Shown here one piece after another: positions 18,275 through 27,707 of a DNA stretch of 62,483 nucleotides; position 1 is the stretch's first letter, and each line of letters starts with the position of its first letter. The position numbers and the translations under genes are program-made. The DNA lies in assembly GCA_903824935.1 (NCBI GenBank), contig CAIJYT010000149.1, forward strand, positions 1 through 62,483, given 5' to 3'. The stretch is from an uncultured Bacteroidales bacterium (GTDB lineage: Bacteria; Bacteroidota; Bacteroidia; Bacteroidales; FEN-979). The notes below the pieces were generated by a model. The model worked only from the letters and a program-made list of their open reading frames with translations, was not told the DNA's origin and searched no databases.

Positions 18275-20098
18275 ATGAATGCAATGCCCCTTGTTATCGG
18301 CGCTCTTGCCATTTTCGCCCTGGCTTACCGGTTTTATTTCAGTTTCATCACTGCAAAAGTCCTGACCCTGGATGACAACCGGGCCACTCCTGCAACTGAA
18401 TTCTACGACAAGCAGAATTATGTTCCCATGAACAAATGGGTACTCTTTGGTCACCACTTTGCTGCCATTGCAGGTGCCGGTCCCCTGGTAGGCCCGGTGC
18501 TTGCATGCCAGTTCGGGTATTTCCCGGGTTTTGTCTGGATGGTCGTGGGCGCCGTAATGGCCGGTGCAGTTCATGACGTGGTCATTCTCTCAGCTTCCGT
18601 CAGGCACGAAGGCAAATCGCTTGCCCTGATCGCACGCGAAGAAATAGGTAAAGCGACCAGCGGGGTCACCGCTTCATTTGCCACCTTCATAATCATAATC
18701 ATCTCCCTTGCAGGCCTTGGCCTGGTGGTCGTGAATGCTCTGACGCATTCACCCTGGGGAACTTTCACCATCGCTTCAACCATCCCTATCGCCCTGCTGA
18801 TGGGTGTCTGGATGTTCGTCTGGAGAAAACATAAAACCGCCGAAGCAACGGTTTTTGGAGTGATACTTCTCACCCTGGCGGTCATCTTCGGGAAATATGT
18901 TCCGGGATCACCAATATCCTCCTGGTTTGATTTTGATGTCAAAACCATGACACTTCTCCTTGCAGGTTACGGGTTCTTTGCTTCAGTTCTGCCTGTGTGG
19001 CTTCTTCTCTCCCCCCGAGACTACCTGAGCTCCATCATGAAACTGGGCGTGGTTGCCATGCTCGCAGTCGGCATCATCATCGTAGCCCCTGTGCTTAGAA
19101 TGCCGGCATTCACACCCTTTGTATACGGAGGCGGGCCTATAATTCCGGGGACCCTCTTTCCTTATCTTTTTATTACCATTGCCTGCGGGGCGATCTCAGG
19201 CTTTCATTCGCTGATAAGCTCAGGAACCACCCCCAAAATGATCATGACCGAAGCGCATATCAAACCCATAGCCGTCGGTGCCATGCTTTCCGAAGGCCTC
19301 GTCAGCATTATGGCGCTCATTGCAGCCGCAAGCCTCCTTCCTATGGATTATTTCATGATCAACGTTCCTGCCGAAAAACTGGCCCACTATCTTCCCATGC
19401 TTAAATCACTCGGCTTTACAGCTTCCGATCTGCCCCGTCTGCAGGCAGAGGTTGGGGAAAATGTGACAGGCCGCACAGGCGGCGCTGTTTCACTGGCCGT
19501 TGGGATGGCACAGATCTTTTCATCCATCCCCGGGTTCAAATCATTGATGAGCTACTGGTACCATTTCGCCATCATGTTCGAAGCCCTGTTCATCCTTACG
19601 ACAATAGACGCCGGTACCCGTGTTGCAAGGTTCATACTGCAGGAAATGTTCGGAAAAGTTTATAAGCCACTTGGGCGCACCGAGTGGCTGCCTGCAAATC
19701 TTTTTGCCAGTGCTATCGTGGTATTTTTCTGGGGATATTTTATTTACACAGGCAGCATTTCAACGATATGGCCGATGTTCGGGACGGCAAACCAGCTTCT
19801 GGCCACTATTGCACTGACTGTTGGTACCACCTACATCATCAATAACGGGAAAATAAAGTATGCCTGGGTAACTATCATTCCGCTTGTCTTTGTAGGCATC
19901 ACCACCCTTACTGCAGGAACAATGAATATAATCGGCATCTATATTCCCCAGATGAGTACCGATAAACACTTTTTACAGGGGATGATAAATCTTGTAATGA
20001 CTGCTCTGATTATGATTTCGGTACTGATCATCCTCAGGGATGCCATTCCGATATGGATAAAAGCAAAGCGGGAAAGCCGGTTGGGAATAGCCGTTTAG
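18275..20098 (+). CDS. cstA: Carbon starvation protein CstA, peptide/pyruvate transporter family
   Basis: 607 residues, about 16-18 membrane helices. The CstA core is obvious: [20 protein letters not shown] (about 54-73), [20 protein letters not shown] near 80, [16 protein letters not shown] near 309, and the late block [20 protein letters not shown] near 440. CstA proteins import peptides or pyruvate during carbon limitation. The upstream region has a TACTTTTA element at 18245-18252, close to a -7 box. It converges on the lipoprotein gene, ending 7 bases before it. Confidence 0.94.
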   Translation: MNAMPLVIGALAIFALAYRFYFSFITAKVLTLDDNRATPATEFYDKQNYVPMNKWVLFGHHFAAIAGAGPLVGPVLACQFGYFPGFVWMVVGAVMAGAVHDVVILSASVRHEGKSLALIAREEIGKATSGVTASFATFIIIIISLAGLGLVVVNALTHSPWGTFTIASTIPIALLMGVWMFVWRKHKTAEATVFGVILLTLAVIFGKYVPGSPISSWFDFDVKTMTLLLAGYGFFASVLPVWLLLSPRDYLSSIMKLGVVAMLAVGIIIVAPVLRMPAFTPFVYGGGPIIPGTLFPYLFITIACGAISGFHSLISSGTTPKMIMTEAHIKPIAVGAMLSEGLVSIMALIAAASLLPMDYFMINVPAEKLAHYLPMLKSLGFTASDLPRLQAEVGENVTGRTGGAVSLAVGMAQIFSSIPGFKSLMSYWYHFAIMFEALFILTTIDAGTRVARFILQEMFGKVYKPLGRTEWLPANLFASAIVVFFWGYFIYTGSISTIWPMFGTANQLLATIALTVGTTYIINNGKIKYAWVTIIPLVFVGITTLTAGTMNIIGIYIPQMSTDKHFLQGMINLVMTALIMISVLIILRDAIPIWIKAKRESRLGIAV

Positions 20099-20105
20099 GA
20101 TGGAT

Positions 20106-20792
20106 TTACTTCAGGTTGGTTTCAACCAGCTTAACATCCAGTTCGCCGGGTGTTCCATGATGGCTGTAACGGTACCTCACAATGCCTATTCCAGGCACAA
20201 CGTCTATTGTCATATCGTCGGCCAGGGTTTTATAATTGACTGTAAACCTGTCGAAAGGACCTAGCAATTTCAATCCCCTGATCGATGAGGCTTCAAAGGC
20301 GTGCCTGTCCGTAACCCGCCAGAAGTAATTCAGATCCTCCCTAGTCATTTGTGAAGCTTCACCAAAAGTCTGCCCGGTATCAACCAGCTCTTCCAAAAAA
20401 AGTTCAGAATCACTGAACAGGCCCGCAAGGATATTATTCCTGTCAAGAATTGACTTCCTTACCGAGTCAGTCTTCGGGGAGATGAATTTATAATAATGCT
20501 GATCTGCTGTTACCAGAAGCCCCCATTCCGAAGGTTCCCAATCCTCGCCGCCCAGGATATCGGTGGGAAATCCCTTCAGTGTTGCAAATGTCAGGCTTCC
20601 CCTTTTTTTTACTTCGCTTACCCTGATGTTAAGGGTGACCGGCTTGTTATTATAATTCCCTTTGTAAACCCAGCAATTTGATTGCTTTAACGGAATGATC
20701 TCTTTTTGATGGTTCCTGCCATCCCTGCATGCAATCATTGACATTATCAATATAACGGTCAATATGTTCAGAAAGATTACCGGCCTTTTCAT
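20106..20792 (-). CDS. Predicted lipoprotein of unknown function
   Basis: 228 residues. The N-terminus is a lipoprotein signal (MKRPVIFLNILTVILIMSMIAC), with Cys 22 as the likely lipidated residue. The mature part is mostly beta (KGNYNNKPVTLNIRVSEV, VTADQHYYKFI, GIGIVRYRYSHHGTPGELDVKLVE). The final strand pattern, in which a decay product of a formula like VPGIGIVRYRYSHHG precedes LVE, recalls periplasmic lipoproteins of Bacteroidota, but no named family was recognised. It follows the phosphomannose isomerase gene by 29 bases and may be co-transcribed with it. Confidence 0.7.
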   Translation of the reverse strand: MKRPVIFLNILTVILIMSMIACRDGRNHQKEIIPLKQSNCWVYKGNYNNKPVTLNIRVSEVKKRGSLTFATLKGFPTDILGGEDWEPSEWGLLVTADQHYYKFISPKTDSVRKSILDRNNILAGLFSDSELFLEELVDTGQTFGEASQMTREDLNYFWRVTDRHAFEASSIRGLKLLGPFDRFTVNYKTLADDMTIDVVPGIGIVRYRYSHHGTPGELDVKLVETNLK

Positions 20793-20821
20793 CCTTAAAT
20801 TTTTTGCAAATTAATAAATTG

Positions 20822-22519
20822 TTATTTAATGAATGCAATGACCAGCATCACTTCTTTCCCCGAAAGGCTGCTCACTCTATAGCTCCCGGCAGCGGCAGGT
20901 ATTGCAAAGGTCTCGGCATAACTGAATTTCATGCTCATCCCGTTCAGGGTTTCTACAGTTATATCATCCCCCTCCACGAGATTTAGCACATGGCATTTAT
21001 TGTTTGTTTCAATGTATGCGGATGTGAGGATATGGTACCTCCATACATCATAGTAATGCAAGGGATGCGTCGGCAGATGGAATTTTTTCCAGCCCGGCCC
21101 TTCGGCCAGCAATACCGGTTTCGAAATGAAATCACGTGCAATGATTTCCCCTTTACGGCTGAAATCAAGGTTTTCCATAGCCCTTCCAATGTTCAGGTCC
21201 CTGGGGTTCCCGTCAAGGTCCATTCTCAGCCAGTCATACATTTTGAAAGTAAAGATATACGGAGTGGTGCTTATCTCGAGCACCAGGTTATTGCATCCTG
21301 AACCATGAACGGTTCCTTCGGGGATCAGGAAAAAATCATGCTTTGCAGCAATATGCTGCTGCACGAATTTCGGGATATCCACCAGGGTTTTTTCTTTCGC
21401 GCTTTTTTCCAGATTTTTTTTGAAATGTTCACTATCTATGTTTTCAATAAATCCCAGGTTTACCAAGGCATTATCCTTAGTGTCAAGAATATAATAAGCC
21501 TCCTGCTGGGTGATGTTTTCGCCGAATTTATTTTGAATATATTCTTCCTGCGGATGACATTGCACCGATAAATTTCCACCGTCGAAAGTATCAAGGAAGT
21601 CGAAGCGTATCGGAAACTCATTCCCGAATCGTTCATGACAGTCGCCCAGCACCCTGGCTGCCTCAGTGAACATCAGCCAGTCAAACGAGATTTCAAGCCT
21701 GCTCCCGCTGCTTTCCAGGATAAGTCCGTTTTCGGGAACTATCATTTCGAAAGACCAGGCATAATTGGGAACGTCCGTACTCAGCCCGGGTATATGCTCC
21801 TTGATCCAGGTCCCGCCCCAGGCACCGGGTTCAAACCACGGCCTCACACGGAACACATTCCGGCTCATTGTATTGAGCGCCGACCTGAAAACATTGCCTT
21901 CTATCCAGAAGATGCTTCCCGGCTTTTGCCCGTCCACTATGATATCCACAGAAAAAGAAATCTCATCCTTATGCCTGTTCAGAAGTATCCAGTCGACAAA
22001 ATAAAACCTCTTGTACATCGCCTTCGGATGTGCAGGCTCCAGCGCTCCGAGGTTGTTGATGCTGCCTGACCTGGCACGGTATTGCATCTCGTTTTTAGGC
22101 AGGTCAATGTATATGAGGCGTCCTTCCCATCCCGACAGTGAAGAACCGGGTCCGTAAATAATATTCAGGTCGGCCCCCGGATCAGGCTTCAGGTTGTGGA
22201 TCTTTTCAACATCAAAATAATCAGAAAGGCTCAGGGTGCAGCGTTTGCCAAAAAGAGGATCCTCACCCCCGAGAAAGGGTTCAATAAGTTTGCTTATCTC
22301 TTCGGATGGCAGCATTGCACTGCCCGCATCCATCCAGGAAACATTTAAGCCTGAAGCCCTGAAACATTTATCGAGGCTTTTTCTGAAATCTTCAAAATAA
22401 ACCCCATGGTAACCATCAATTATCACTGTTTTCTCAAGGCTGAGATGCTTCGCCAGACCGGCGAAACCATCATGGATCAATCCACCCTCCAGGGGAAAAA
22501 CAGGAAAACACTCGTACAT
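20822..22519 (-). CDS. Class I mannose-6-phosphate isomerase with extra N-terminal domain
   Basis: 565 residues. The C-terminal two thirds is a cupin-type phosphomannose isomerase that interconverts mannose-6-P and fructose-6-P. It has the metal motif SVQCHPQEEYIQNKFGE (about 324-340), the IPEGTVHGSG block near 396 that supplies another His, and FKMYDWLRMDLDGNPRDLNI near 422. The N-terminal 170 or so residues are not part of the isomerase and resemble the P-loop/uridine-kinase-like extension found in Bacteroidota homologues (VIIDGYHGVYFEDFRKSL, from memory), but no clear Walker A is visible. The ROK kinase ends only 2 bases upstream, so kinase and isomerase form a mannose- or hexose-entry pair. 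Confidence 0.85.
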   Translation of the reverse strand: MYECFPVFPLEGGLIHDGFAGLAKHLSLEKTVIIDGYHGVYFEDFRKSLDKCFRASGLNVSWMDAGSAMLPSEEISKLIEPFLGGEDPLFGKRCTLSLSDYFDVEKIHNLKPDPGADLNIIYGPGSSLSGWEGRLIYIDLPKNEMQYRARSGSINNLGALEPAHPKAMYKRFYFVDWILLNRHKDEISFSVDIIVDGQKPGSIFWIEGNVFRSALNTMSRNVFRVRPWFEPGAWGGTWIKEHIPGLSTDVPNYAWSFEMIVPENGLILESSGSRLEISFDWLMFTEAARVLGDCHERFGNEFPIRFDFLDTFDGGNLSVQCHPQEEYIQNKFGENITQQEAYYILDTKDNALVNLGFIENIDSEHFKKNLEKSAKEKTLVDIPKFVQQHIAAKHDFFLIPEGTVHGSGCNNLVLEISTTPYIFTFKMYDWLRMDLDGNPRDLNIGRAMENLDFSRKGEIIARDFISKPVLLAEGPGWKKFHLPTHPLHYYDVWRYHILTSAYIETNNKCHVLNLVEGDDITVETLNGMSMKFSYAETFAIPAAAGSYRVSSLSGKEVMLVIAFIK

Positions 22520-22521
22520 AC

Positions 22522-23493
22522 TTATTTATCAGAAATAAAAGGCAGCCTGGAATAAAATGAATCATCGCAAAGCCTTGCTACACCTGTGATTCCTGCAAGT
22601 TCACCCAGTTCAGAAACAAAGACAGGGATATTACAGCCATGATCTTTCAATGCCTCAAGGAAAGGCTTTTCAAACAGGGAATATGAATTTGCGATGTTCC
22701 CTCCAATGGTAAGGCATTCTGCATGGAACTTCAGAAGCCACGGGGCAAGGAACACTCCCATATGGAAGCCGAATTCATTGAAGATGAGGGATGCGGGATT
22801 CGGGATGCTGACGTTTGGCGATGATCCTGCATCCTGCATCCTGTATCCTGCATCAAGTTCCATAAGCTCCTTTACACCCGTAATTTCTTCACCCGTAACT
22901 GCTTTGTACCTGCCAATAAACCATCTTGTGGAGAAATGGTCGTCGGCAATGCTGTTACCGAAAGGCAGGTGATAAACGCAGCCGTACTCAGGGACTTCAG
23001 GGCCTGACTCCACGGGAATGCCATCTGAAATGAAGGCTGACCCGAACCCGGTTCCAAGGGTGACAGCCATATTTTTCCTGTAAGCCGAAGCTTTGCCTGT
23101 CCAGGCCTCGCCTATGGCAAAACTTGTCGCATCATTTAAAAATCTTAAGGGTACCGAAACATCCAGGCCAAGACGGCTAAGGAGTTCCTGACGCACATTG
23201 ATGCCATATAAGCTGTCGTATTTTTGAACTCCCTTAAACCAGGCGATGCCCCCTGGGTAATCGAATGGGCCGGGCATTGCAAACCCTATCCCTCCAAGGT
23301 CTTCTTTTCCTATGAGGTTAATCAGCCTGGCCAGAGCTTCACTCCAGCTGTTCAGGATGATTTCAGCGGAAGCCTGGCTGTTAACATCTTCCCTTACTTT
23401 AAATACATCCGAAATAACATGTCCTCCTGGGCTTATACCCATGCAGGTAATATGGCTCCCTCCGATATCAGCGCCAATAAGAATTTTTGTCAT
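22522..23493 (-). CDS. ROK family sugar kinase
   Basis: 323 residues. ROK enzymes phosphorylate hexoses such as glucose or mannose. Seen are the N-terminal phosphate loop LIGADIGGSHITCMGI (about 5-20), GIGFAMPGPFDYPGGI (about 68-83), catalytic FLNDATSFAIGEAW (about 117-130) and the second phosphate loop AVTLGTGFGSAFI near 142. The usual ROK zinc motif CxCGxxGC is absent. Residues 214-236 (AGYRMQDAGSSPNVSIPNPA) are encoded by inverted 7-base arrays and replace a surface loop, apparently without breaking the frame. Coupled to the isomerase gene, so a mannokinase or glucokinase is likely. Confidence 0.88.
   Translation of the reverse strand: MTKILIGADIGGSHITCMGISPGGHVISDVFKVREDVNSQASAEIILNSWSEALARLINLIGKEDLGGIGFAMPGPFDYPGGIAWFKGVQKYDSLYGINVRQELLSRLGLDVSVPLRFLNDATSFAIGEAWTGKASAYRKNMAVTLGTGFGSAFISDGIPVESGPEVPEYGCVYHLPFGNSIADDHFSTRWFIGRYKAVTGEEITGVKELMELDAGYRMQDAGSSPNVSIPNPASLIFNEFGFHMGVFLAPWLLKFHAECLTIGGNIANSYSLFEKPFLEALKDHGCNIPVFVSELGELAGITGVARLCDDSFYSRLPFISDK
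22786..22854. repeat. Inverted heptamer arrays inside the ROK kinase gene
   Basis: Two blocks, GGGATGC GGGATTC GGGATGC (22788-22808) and ATCCTGC ATCCTGC ATCCTGT ATCCTGC ATC (22824-22854), face each other across 15 bases and could form a hairpin. The whole is in frame and its units make no stop in any reading frame. Confidence 0.75.
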
Positions 23494-23584
23494 GATTTAG
23501 ACTTAGGTTTAGTAAAGGTATGGTTTTTGACGCTTAAAAGTAGAAAGGAAATGTTTACCTTTAGTAATCAAAAACTTAAGCTTT

Positions 23585-24550
23585 ATGAAGACTTTACGTT
23601 CATTGGGAAACAGCGGGATGATGGTTACACCTATCGGTCTCGGATGCTGGCAGTTCAGCAAGCAAAACAACCTGGCAGGAAAATTCTGGCCTACCCTTGA
23701 AGATGACCTTATAACCAAAGTGGTTGCCCTTTCACTTGAAGGCGGTATCAACTGGTTCGACACGGCCGAAATATATGGCAAGGGTGCTTCGGAAAAAGCC
23801 CTGTCAAAAGCGCTTCAGGCTGCTGGGAAAAAACCGGGAGAAGTTCTGATCGCTACAAAATGGTGGCCCATGTTCCGTTTTGCCTCAAATATACCAGTTG
23901 GTATTGATCAGCGGATTGAAGCCCTTAACCCTTATCCTATCGATCTTTACCAGGTACACCAGCCCTGGGGATTTTCAAGCGAGAAAAGCGAAGTTTCAGC
24001 TATGGCTGAATTATTCGCTCAGAAAAAGATAAAATACATAGGTGTCAGTAATTTTTCGGCAAACAAAATGAAAAGTGCCTGGGAAACCCTCGACAAGAAA
24101 GGGATCCCGCTGGCTTCCAACCAGATGCCATACAGCCTGCTGAACAGGAAAATTGAATCAAGCGGCGTGATGGAAATGGCAAAAAAACTTGGCATTTCTA
24201 TTATTGCCTATTCGCCTCTTGCCCAGGGACTGGTCACGGGGAAATTTCACGACAATCCTGAGCTTTTAAAAAACATAGGGTTGAGAAAGCATACTTCCCT
24301 GTTCAAGCCGGCCGGGCTTGAGAAAAGCCGCCCTGTCATCAACCTTGTTAAAGAGCTTGCACTGAAGTATAATGTAACCCCTTCACAGGTAGCCCTGAAC
24401 TGGGTGATCAATTACCATGGCGACTCGGTGGTTGCAATACCGGGAGCTACAAAAGAGGTCCACGTGAAAGAAAACACAGGGGCAATGAGTTTCAGGCTTT
24501 CCGACGAGGATATGCTCAGGCTGGATAAGGTGAGTGCGATTTTCAAATAA
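23585..24550 (+). CDS. Aldo/keto reductase
   Basis: 321 residues, an (alpha/beta)8-barrel NADPH-dependent oxidoreductase that reduces aldehydes and ketones. The catalytic tetrad is visible: Asp in INWFDTAEIYGKGASE (about 55-70) with the Tyr two residues on, Lys in LIATKWWP near 89 and His in LYQVHQPWG near 123. The NADP-binding end reads VVAIPGATKEVHVKENTGAM (about 285-304). It is closest in pattern to the YajO/Tas-like AKR group; substrate unknown. Single gene between the ROK kinase (divergent) and threonine aldolase (convergent). Confidence 0.92.
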   Translation: MKTLRSLGNSGMMVTPIGLGCWQFSKQNNLAGKFWPTLEDDLITKVVALSLEGGINWFDTAEIYGKGASEKALSKALQAAGKKPGEVLIATKWWPMFRFASNIPVGIDQRIEALNPYPIDLYQVHQPWGFSSEKSEVSAMAELFAQKKIKYIGVSNFSANKMKSAWETLDKKGIPLASNQMPYSLLNRKIESSGVMEMAKKLGISIIAYSPLAQGLVTGKFHDNPELLKNIGLRKHTSLFKPAGLEKSRPVINLVKELALKYNVTPSQVALNWVINYHGDSVVAIPGATKEVHVKENTGAMSFRLSDEDMLRLDKVSAIFK

Positions 24551-24577
24551 ACCGCGATACAGGGAGCATTGACCGGC

Positions 24578-25594
24578 CTATAAGGATTTCAGCACATCTT
24601 CCACAGTCATCATCATGCTGTCGGTGAAATCGAGATGAGTCACAAAACGTATGACCTGGGGGGCCAGGGACATTGAATGGATATTTTTATCCTTCAGTTT
24701 TGCCAGGAATTCTTTCTCCGAATACTTTTTCCCCAGTGTAAATATGAGGATGTTCGTTTCACAGGGCATGACATTCTCAACATAAGGCAAGGTCTCGAGG
24801 AGTTTCCCGATATACCTGGCACGGTCATGGTCTTCCTTCAGCCTGCTAATATTATGATCCAGTGCATAGATCCCTGCAGCTGCAATATACCCCACCTGGC
24901 GCATGGCACCTCCGAAGGCTTTCCTTACACGCCTTGCCCGCTTGATAAAAGCGTTGTCTCCGAGTATAAGCGAACCTATGGGAGCTCCCAAACCCTTTGA
25001 CAGGCAGATTGAAACCGAATCAAAAAGGGCGGCATATTTTTGAGGACCTTCACCGGTTTCGGCGAGAGCGTTGAACAAACGTGCCCCGTCGAGATGGTAT
25101 TTCAGGTTGTGCTTTCTGCAAACTTCTGCGATAGCTGCCAGGGTCCCGAATTTATAAACAGATCCTCCTCCTTTGTTCATAGTGTTCTCAACTTCCACCA
25201 GGGTAGTCACCGGGCGGTGAATATCGGTATCAGGATTGATGTGAGACTCAACATCAGCTGCGCTGATCTGGCCTTGGTCCCCTTCAAGAAGGCAGACCGA
25301 GACTCCTGAATTCCGCATCATTGAACCGCCTTCATAATAATACACATGAGAATGCTTATGGCAGATTACCTCGTCGCCGGGACGGGTATGTATATTTACC
25401 GCAATCTGGTTTGTCATCGTGCCTGAAGGACAATACAGGGCTGCCTGTTTCCCCAGCAGGGCTGCAGCTTTTTCTTCAAGCATGATTACGGTAGGATCAT
25501 CATGGAATACATCGTCGCCCACTTTGGCCGAGAACATGGCCTCAAGCATTTCCTTTGAAGGGCGCGTTACGGTATCGCTTCTTAAATCAATCAT
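24578..25594 (-). CDS. ltaE: Low-specificity L-threonine aldolase
   Basis: 338 residues. This PLP enzyme cleaves L-threonine to glycine and acetaldehyde. Start set at MIDLRSDTVTRPSKEML, the family's conserved N-terminus; an ATG 14 codons upstream (25636) would add an atypical stretch. Visible are DDVFHDDPTVIMLEEKAAAL (about 27-46), ALYCPSGTMTNQIA (about 52-65), HLDGARLFNA near 154 and the PLP-lysine motif CLSKGLGAPIGSLILG (about 183-198). Confidence 0.92.
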   Translation of the reverse strand: MIDLRSDTVTRPSKEMLEAMFSAKVGDDVFHDDPTVIMLEEKAAALLGKQAALYCPSGTMTNQIAVNIHTRPGDEVICHKHSHVYYYEGGSMMRNSGVSVCLLEGDQGQISAADVESHINPDTDIHRPVTTLVEVENTMNKGGGSVYKFGTLAAIAEVCRKHNLKYHLDGARLFNALAETGEGPQKYAALFDSVSICLSKGLGAPIGSLILGDNAFIKRARRVRKAFGGAMRQVGYIAAAGIYALDHNISRLKEDHDRARYIGKLLETLPYVENVMPCETNILIFTLGKKYSEKEFLAKLKDKNIHSMSLAPQVIRFVTHLDFTDSMMMTVEDVLKSL

Positions 25595-25758
25595 GCCCAA
25601 AATTACTAAATTATTCGGTGGCAGTGGCTGCAACACCCGTCAAATTACCATACTATGTACCGGGAATAATTGAATTACCAGGAGTTTGCTTATCTTTGGG
25701 GGAGGAGGATAGATCCTTATCACAGAAAGATAGTTTAATCACCAAAAAGCAAGAAAGC

Positions 25759-26193
25759 ATGAAACGTAAAGCAACAGCCGTATGGCAGGGAAACGGGATG
25801 GAAGGCAAAGGAAGCCTGACTTCCACAAGTGGTGTACTGAATAATACCCCATATTCATTTTTAACCAGGTTCAAGAACGAGGACGGAATTGCGGGGACAA
25901 ACCCTGAAGAACTTATTGCCGCGGCCCATGCAGGTTGTTATGCAATGGCTCTGAGTTTTATGTTAAGCGGGGCTGGTTTTATAGCCGACGAACTCAAAGT
26001 TGATGCGGCAGTGAGCATTGACCAGGTAGGAGATCATTTCGAGATTACTTCAATAAACCTTAATCTTACAGGCAAAGTGCCCGGGATTACTCCTGAAAAA
26101 TTTATAGAATTAGCCAATTCGGCAAAAGTCAATTGTCCTGTATCACAGGCTCTGAAATCTGTGAATATTACTCTTTCTGCAATACTGGTATAG
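25759..26193 (+). CDS. OsmC family peroxiredoxin
   Basis: 144 residues, an OsmC/Ohr-type thiol peroxidase that detoxifies organic hydroperoxides. The two redox Cys are in AAAHAGCYAMALSFML (about 51-66) and SAKVNCPVSQALKS (about 120-133). The N-terminal KATAVWQGNGMEGKGSL and GTNPEELIAAAHA blocks are typical of OsmC rather than OhrR-linked Ohr. Start placed at ATG 25759 (MKRKATAVW). The open frame runs back to 25555, but that part is antisense to threonine aldolase and unlike the family. Confidence 0.92.
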   Translation: MKRKATAVWQGNGMEGKGSLTSTSGVLNNTPYSFLTRFKNEDGIAGTNPEELIAAAHAGCYAMALSFMLSGAGFIADELKVDAAVSIDQVGDHFEITSINLNLTGKVPGITPEKFIELANSAKVNCPVSQALKSVNITLSAILV

Positions 26194-26260
26194 CGGGCAG
26201 ACACATCACATCCTGGAATCTTTAAGCTTTGTTCCGGGGAACTTCAGGAGTATAAAAAAA

Positions 26261-26285
26261 GGGGCGGTTCTTTCAGAACCGCCCC
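26261..26285 (-). terminator. Strong rho-independent terminator
   Basis: Perfect 10-bp GC-rich stem GGGGCGGTTC/GAACCGCCCC with a 5-base loop. On the minus strand it is followed by seven T (26260-26254), so it ends the transcript of the secreted repeat protein gene. It may also stop the OsmC gene from the other side, but without a T-tract. Confidence 0.9.
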
Positions 26286-26321
26286 TGGCGTTATAGAGAG
26301 CAACATTACCGCAAAATAGTA

Positions 26322-26789
26322 TCAGTCATTAAAGGCAGCTTCAGTTGGTGTTGAGGGAGAAAATTTGGTAATGTCAGTATCGGCAACTTCAGCATCGCTG
26401 AAATCAGCTTCGGCAGGAGCAAGAGGAGAGAGGGAAGTAAGGTCTGAGTTTGAGGTTTCAGCATCGCTGAAATCAGCTTCGGCCGGGGTAACAGGAGCGA
26501 GGGAAGTGGTTGAGGCTTCAGCATCATCGAAATCGGCTTCGGCCGGCGTTGCGGGTTTCAGCATGGATGAGATAAAATTCTCAACCCTGTCGGTAAAAGG
26601 TTCATCGAAATCGGCCTCTTTTGGAGTAGAAGGTGCAAGTATTGCAACCAGGTCGCTAAGCGAGAACGAAATGCGGGGGCTGAAGTTGAAACCTGTTGCA
26701 TATGAATTATTTATAGTGAAAATTGTAATTGCTGCGAAAATGATCAGGCTTTTCAGAAGTTTGCCGGTAATGTTGTAATGTGCTTTCAT
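26322..26789 (-). CDS. Secreted small repeat protein, family unknown
   Basis: 155 residues. Residues 1-32 are a signal peptide (SLIIFAAITIFTINNSYA). The rest holds five copies of an acidic motif of about 25 residues with consensus (A/S/K)PxTPxEADFxDAE: APSTPKEADFDE, KPATPAEADFDDAE, APVTPAEADFSDAE, SPLAPAEADFSDAE and SPSTPTEAAFND. The copies are spaced by Ser/Thr-rich linkers. No Cys or catalytic motif. It resembles no family I can name; an acidic exported protein that binds cations or minerals is one guess. It is a single-gene unit with its own promoter box (26819-26826) and a strong terminator, which suggests high expression. Confidence 0.8.
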   Translation of the reverse strand: MKAHYNITGKLLKSLIIFAAITIFTINNSYATGFNFSPRISFSLSDLVAILAPSTPKEADFDEPFTDRVENFISSMLKPATPAEADFDDAEASTTSLAPVTPAEADFSDAETSNSDLTSLSPLAPAEADFSDAEVADTDITKFSPSTPTEAAFND

Positions 26790-26818
26790 GGTTTTTTGTT
26801 TTTGCGTTGTTGATGAAG

Positions 26819-26826
26819 CAAAAGTA
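26819..26826 (-). promoter_or_regulatory. -7 box before the repeat protein gene
   Basis: Minus-strand TACTTTTG, a perfect TAnnTTTG match 29 bases before the ATG at 26789. No clear -33 TTTG was found at the usual distance. Confidence 0.5.
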
Positions 26827-26953
26827 ATACACCATGAAGGCCGGGAACAGGGGTTTTCGTCCTTCGCAGGAGCTTACCCGATGAATGCGGGTTAAACCCC
26901 GATAAAAAAACAATTAAAATTCGTCGGGAAGACATCCCCCGGTAAACAGGAGA

Positions 26954-27649
26954 TTACTCTTTGTCGAACCCGAACCTCCACACCAGGGCTGCAATGACAG
27001 CGCCAACAATGGGAGCAACAATGAAGAGCCAGAGCTGTGAAAGGGCTTTGCCTCCTGCGAACAATGCGGGCCCCAGGCTTCGGGCGGGATTTACTGAAGT
27101 TCCTGTAACAGGTATAGCGACAAGATGGATCAGCATAAGGGTGACCCCTATGGCCAGTCCTGCCATCGCCCCATTCCCGTATTTCGAAGTGGTGCCAAGA
27201 ATTACAAATATGAAAAGGAAAGTCATGACCGCCTCTATAATGAAGGCACTTGAGACCATATAACCTCCCAGATACCCTTCGCCCCACCCATTAGCTCCAA
27301 GGCCCCATTCTTTAAGCTGAAAGTCCGGCTTTCCGCTTATTATAACATAAAGAACAAAAGTTCCAAGGATGGCTCCAACGCATTGGGCGATAATATACCC
27401 TATCGCGTCCTTGCCGCTGATCTTCCCCGCAACCAGAACACCAATTGTAACAGCAGGGTTTATATGACAACCCGAAATGCCGCCAATGGCATATGCCATG
27501 GCAACTACAGCAAACCCGAAGGCAATGGCAATACCAAGGATCCCGATTCCGTTCGGACCGGTCTGGGACATGCCGGAAATCACTGCGGCTCCGCAACCGA
27601 AGAGGACCAGGCAAAAAGTCCCGATTAATTCTGCAAAATACTTTTTCAT
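26954..27649 (-). CDS. aqpZ: Aquaporin Z-type water channel
   Basis: 231 residues, six membrane helices with two half-helices. Both NPA motifs are present: SGCHINPAVTIGVL (about 60-73) and GTSVNPARSLGPALF (about 182-196). The N-terminal AELIGTFCLVLFGCGAAV is the family's first helix. The His-rich first motif and the small residue before the second NPA favour water over glycerol transport, as in AqpZ. Monocistronic; a short A/T-rich leader precedes it. Confidence 0.93.
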   Translation of the reverse strand: MKKYFAELIGTFCLVLFGCGAAVISGMSQTGPNGIGILGIAIAFGFAVVAMAYAIGGISGCHINPAVTIGVLVAGKISGKDAIGYIIAQCVGAILGTFVLYVIISGKPDFQLKEWGLGANGWGEGYLGGYMVSSAFIIEAVMTFLFIFVILGTTSKYGNGAMAGLAIGVTLMLIHLVAIPVTGTSVNPARSLGPALFAGGKALSQLWLFIVAPIVGAVIAALVWRFGFDKE

Positions 27650-27707
27650 GATTTTGGTTTTTGGTTGATTAACACTGCTAATTTATGTATTTCGAAAGGA
27701 AAAGCAA

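Noticed and set aside
25555..25758. N-terminal extension of the OsmC gene
   Set aside because: It starts antisense inside threonine aldolase and does not resemble OsmC; ATG 25759 gives the normal family length.
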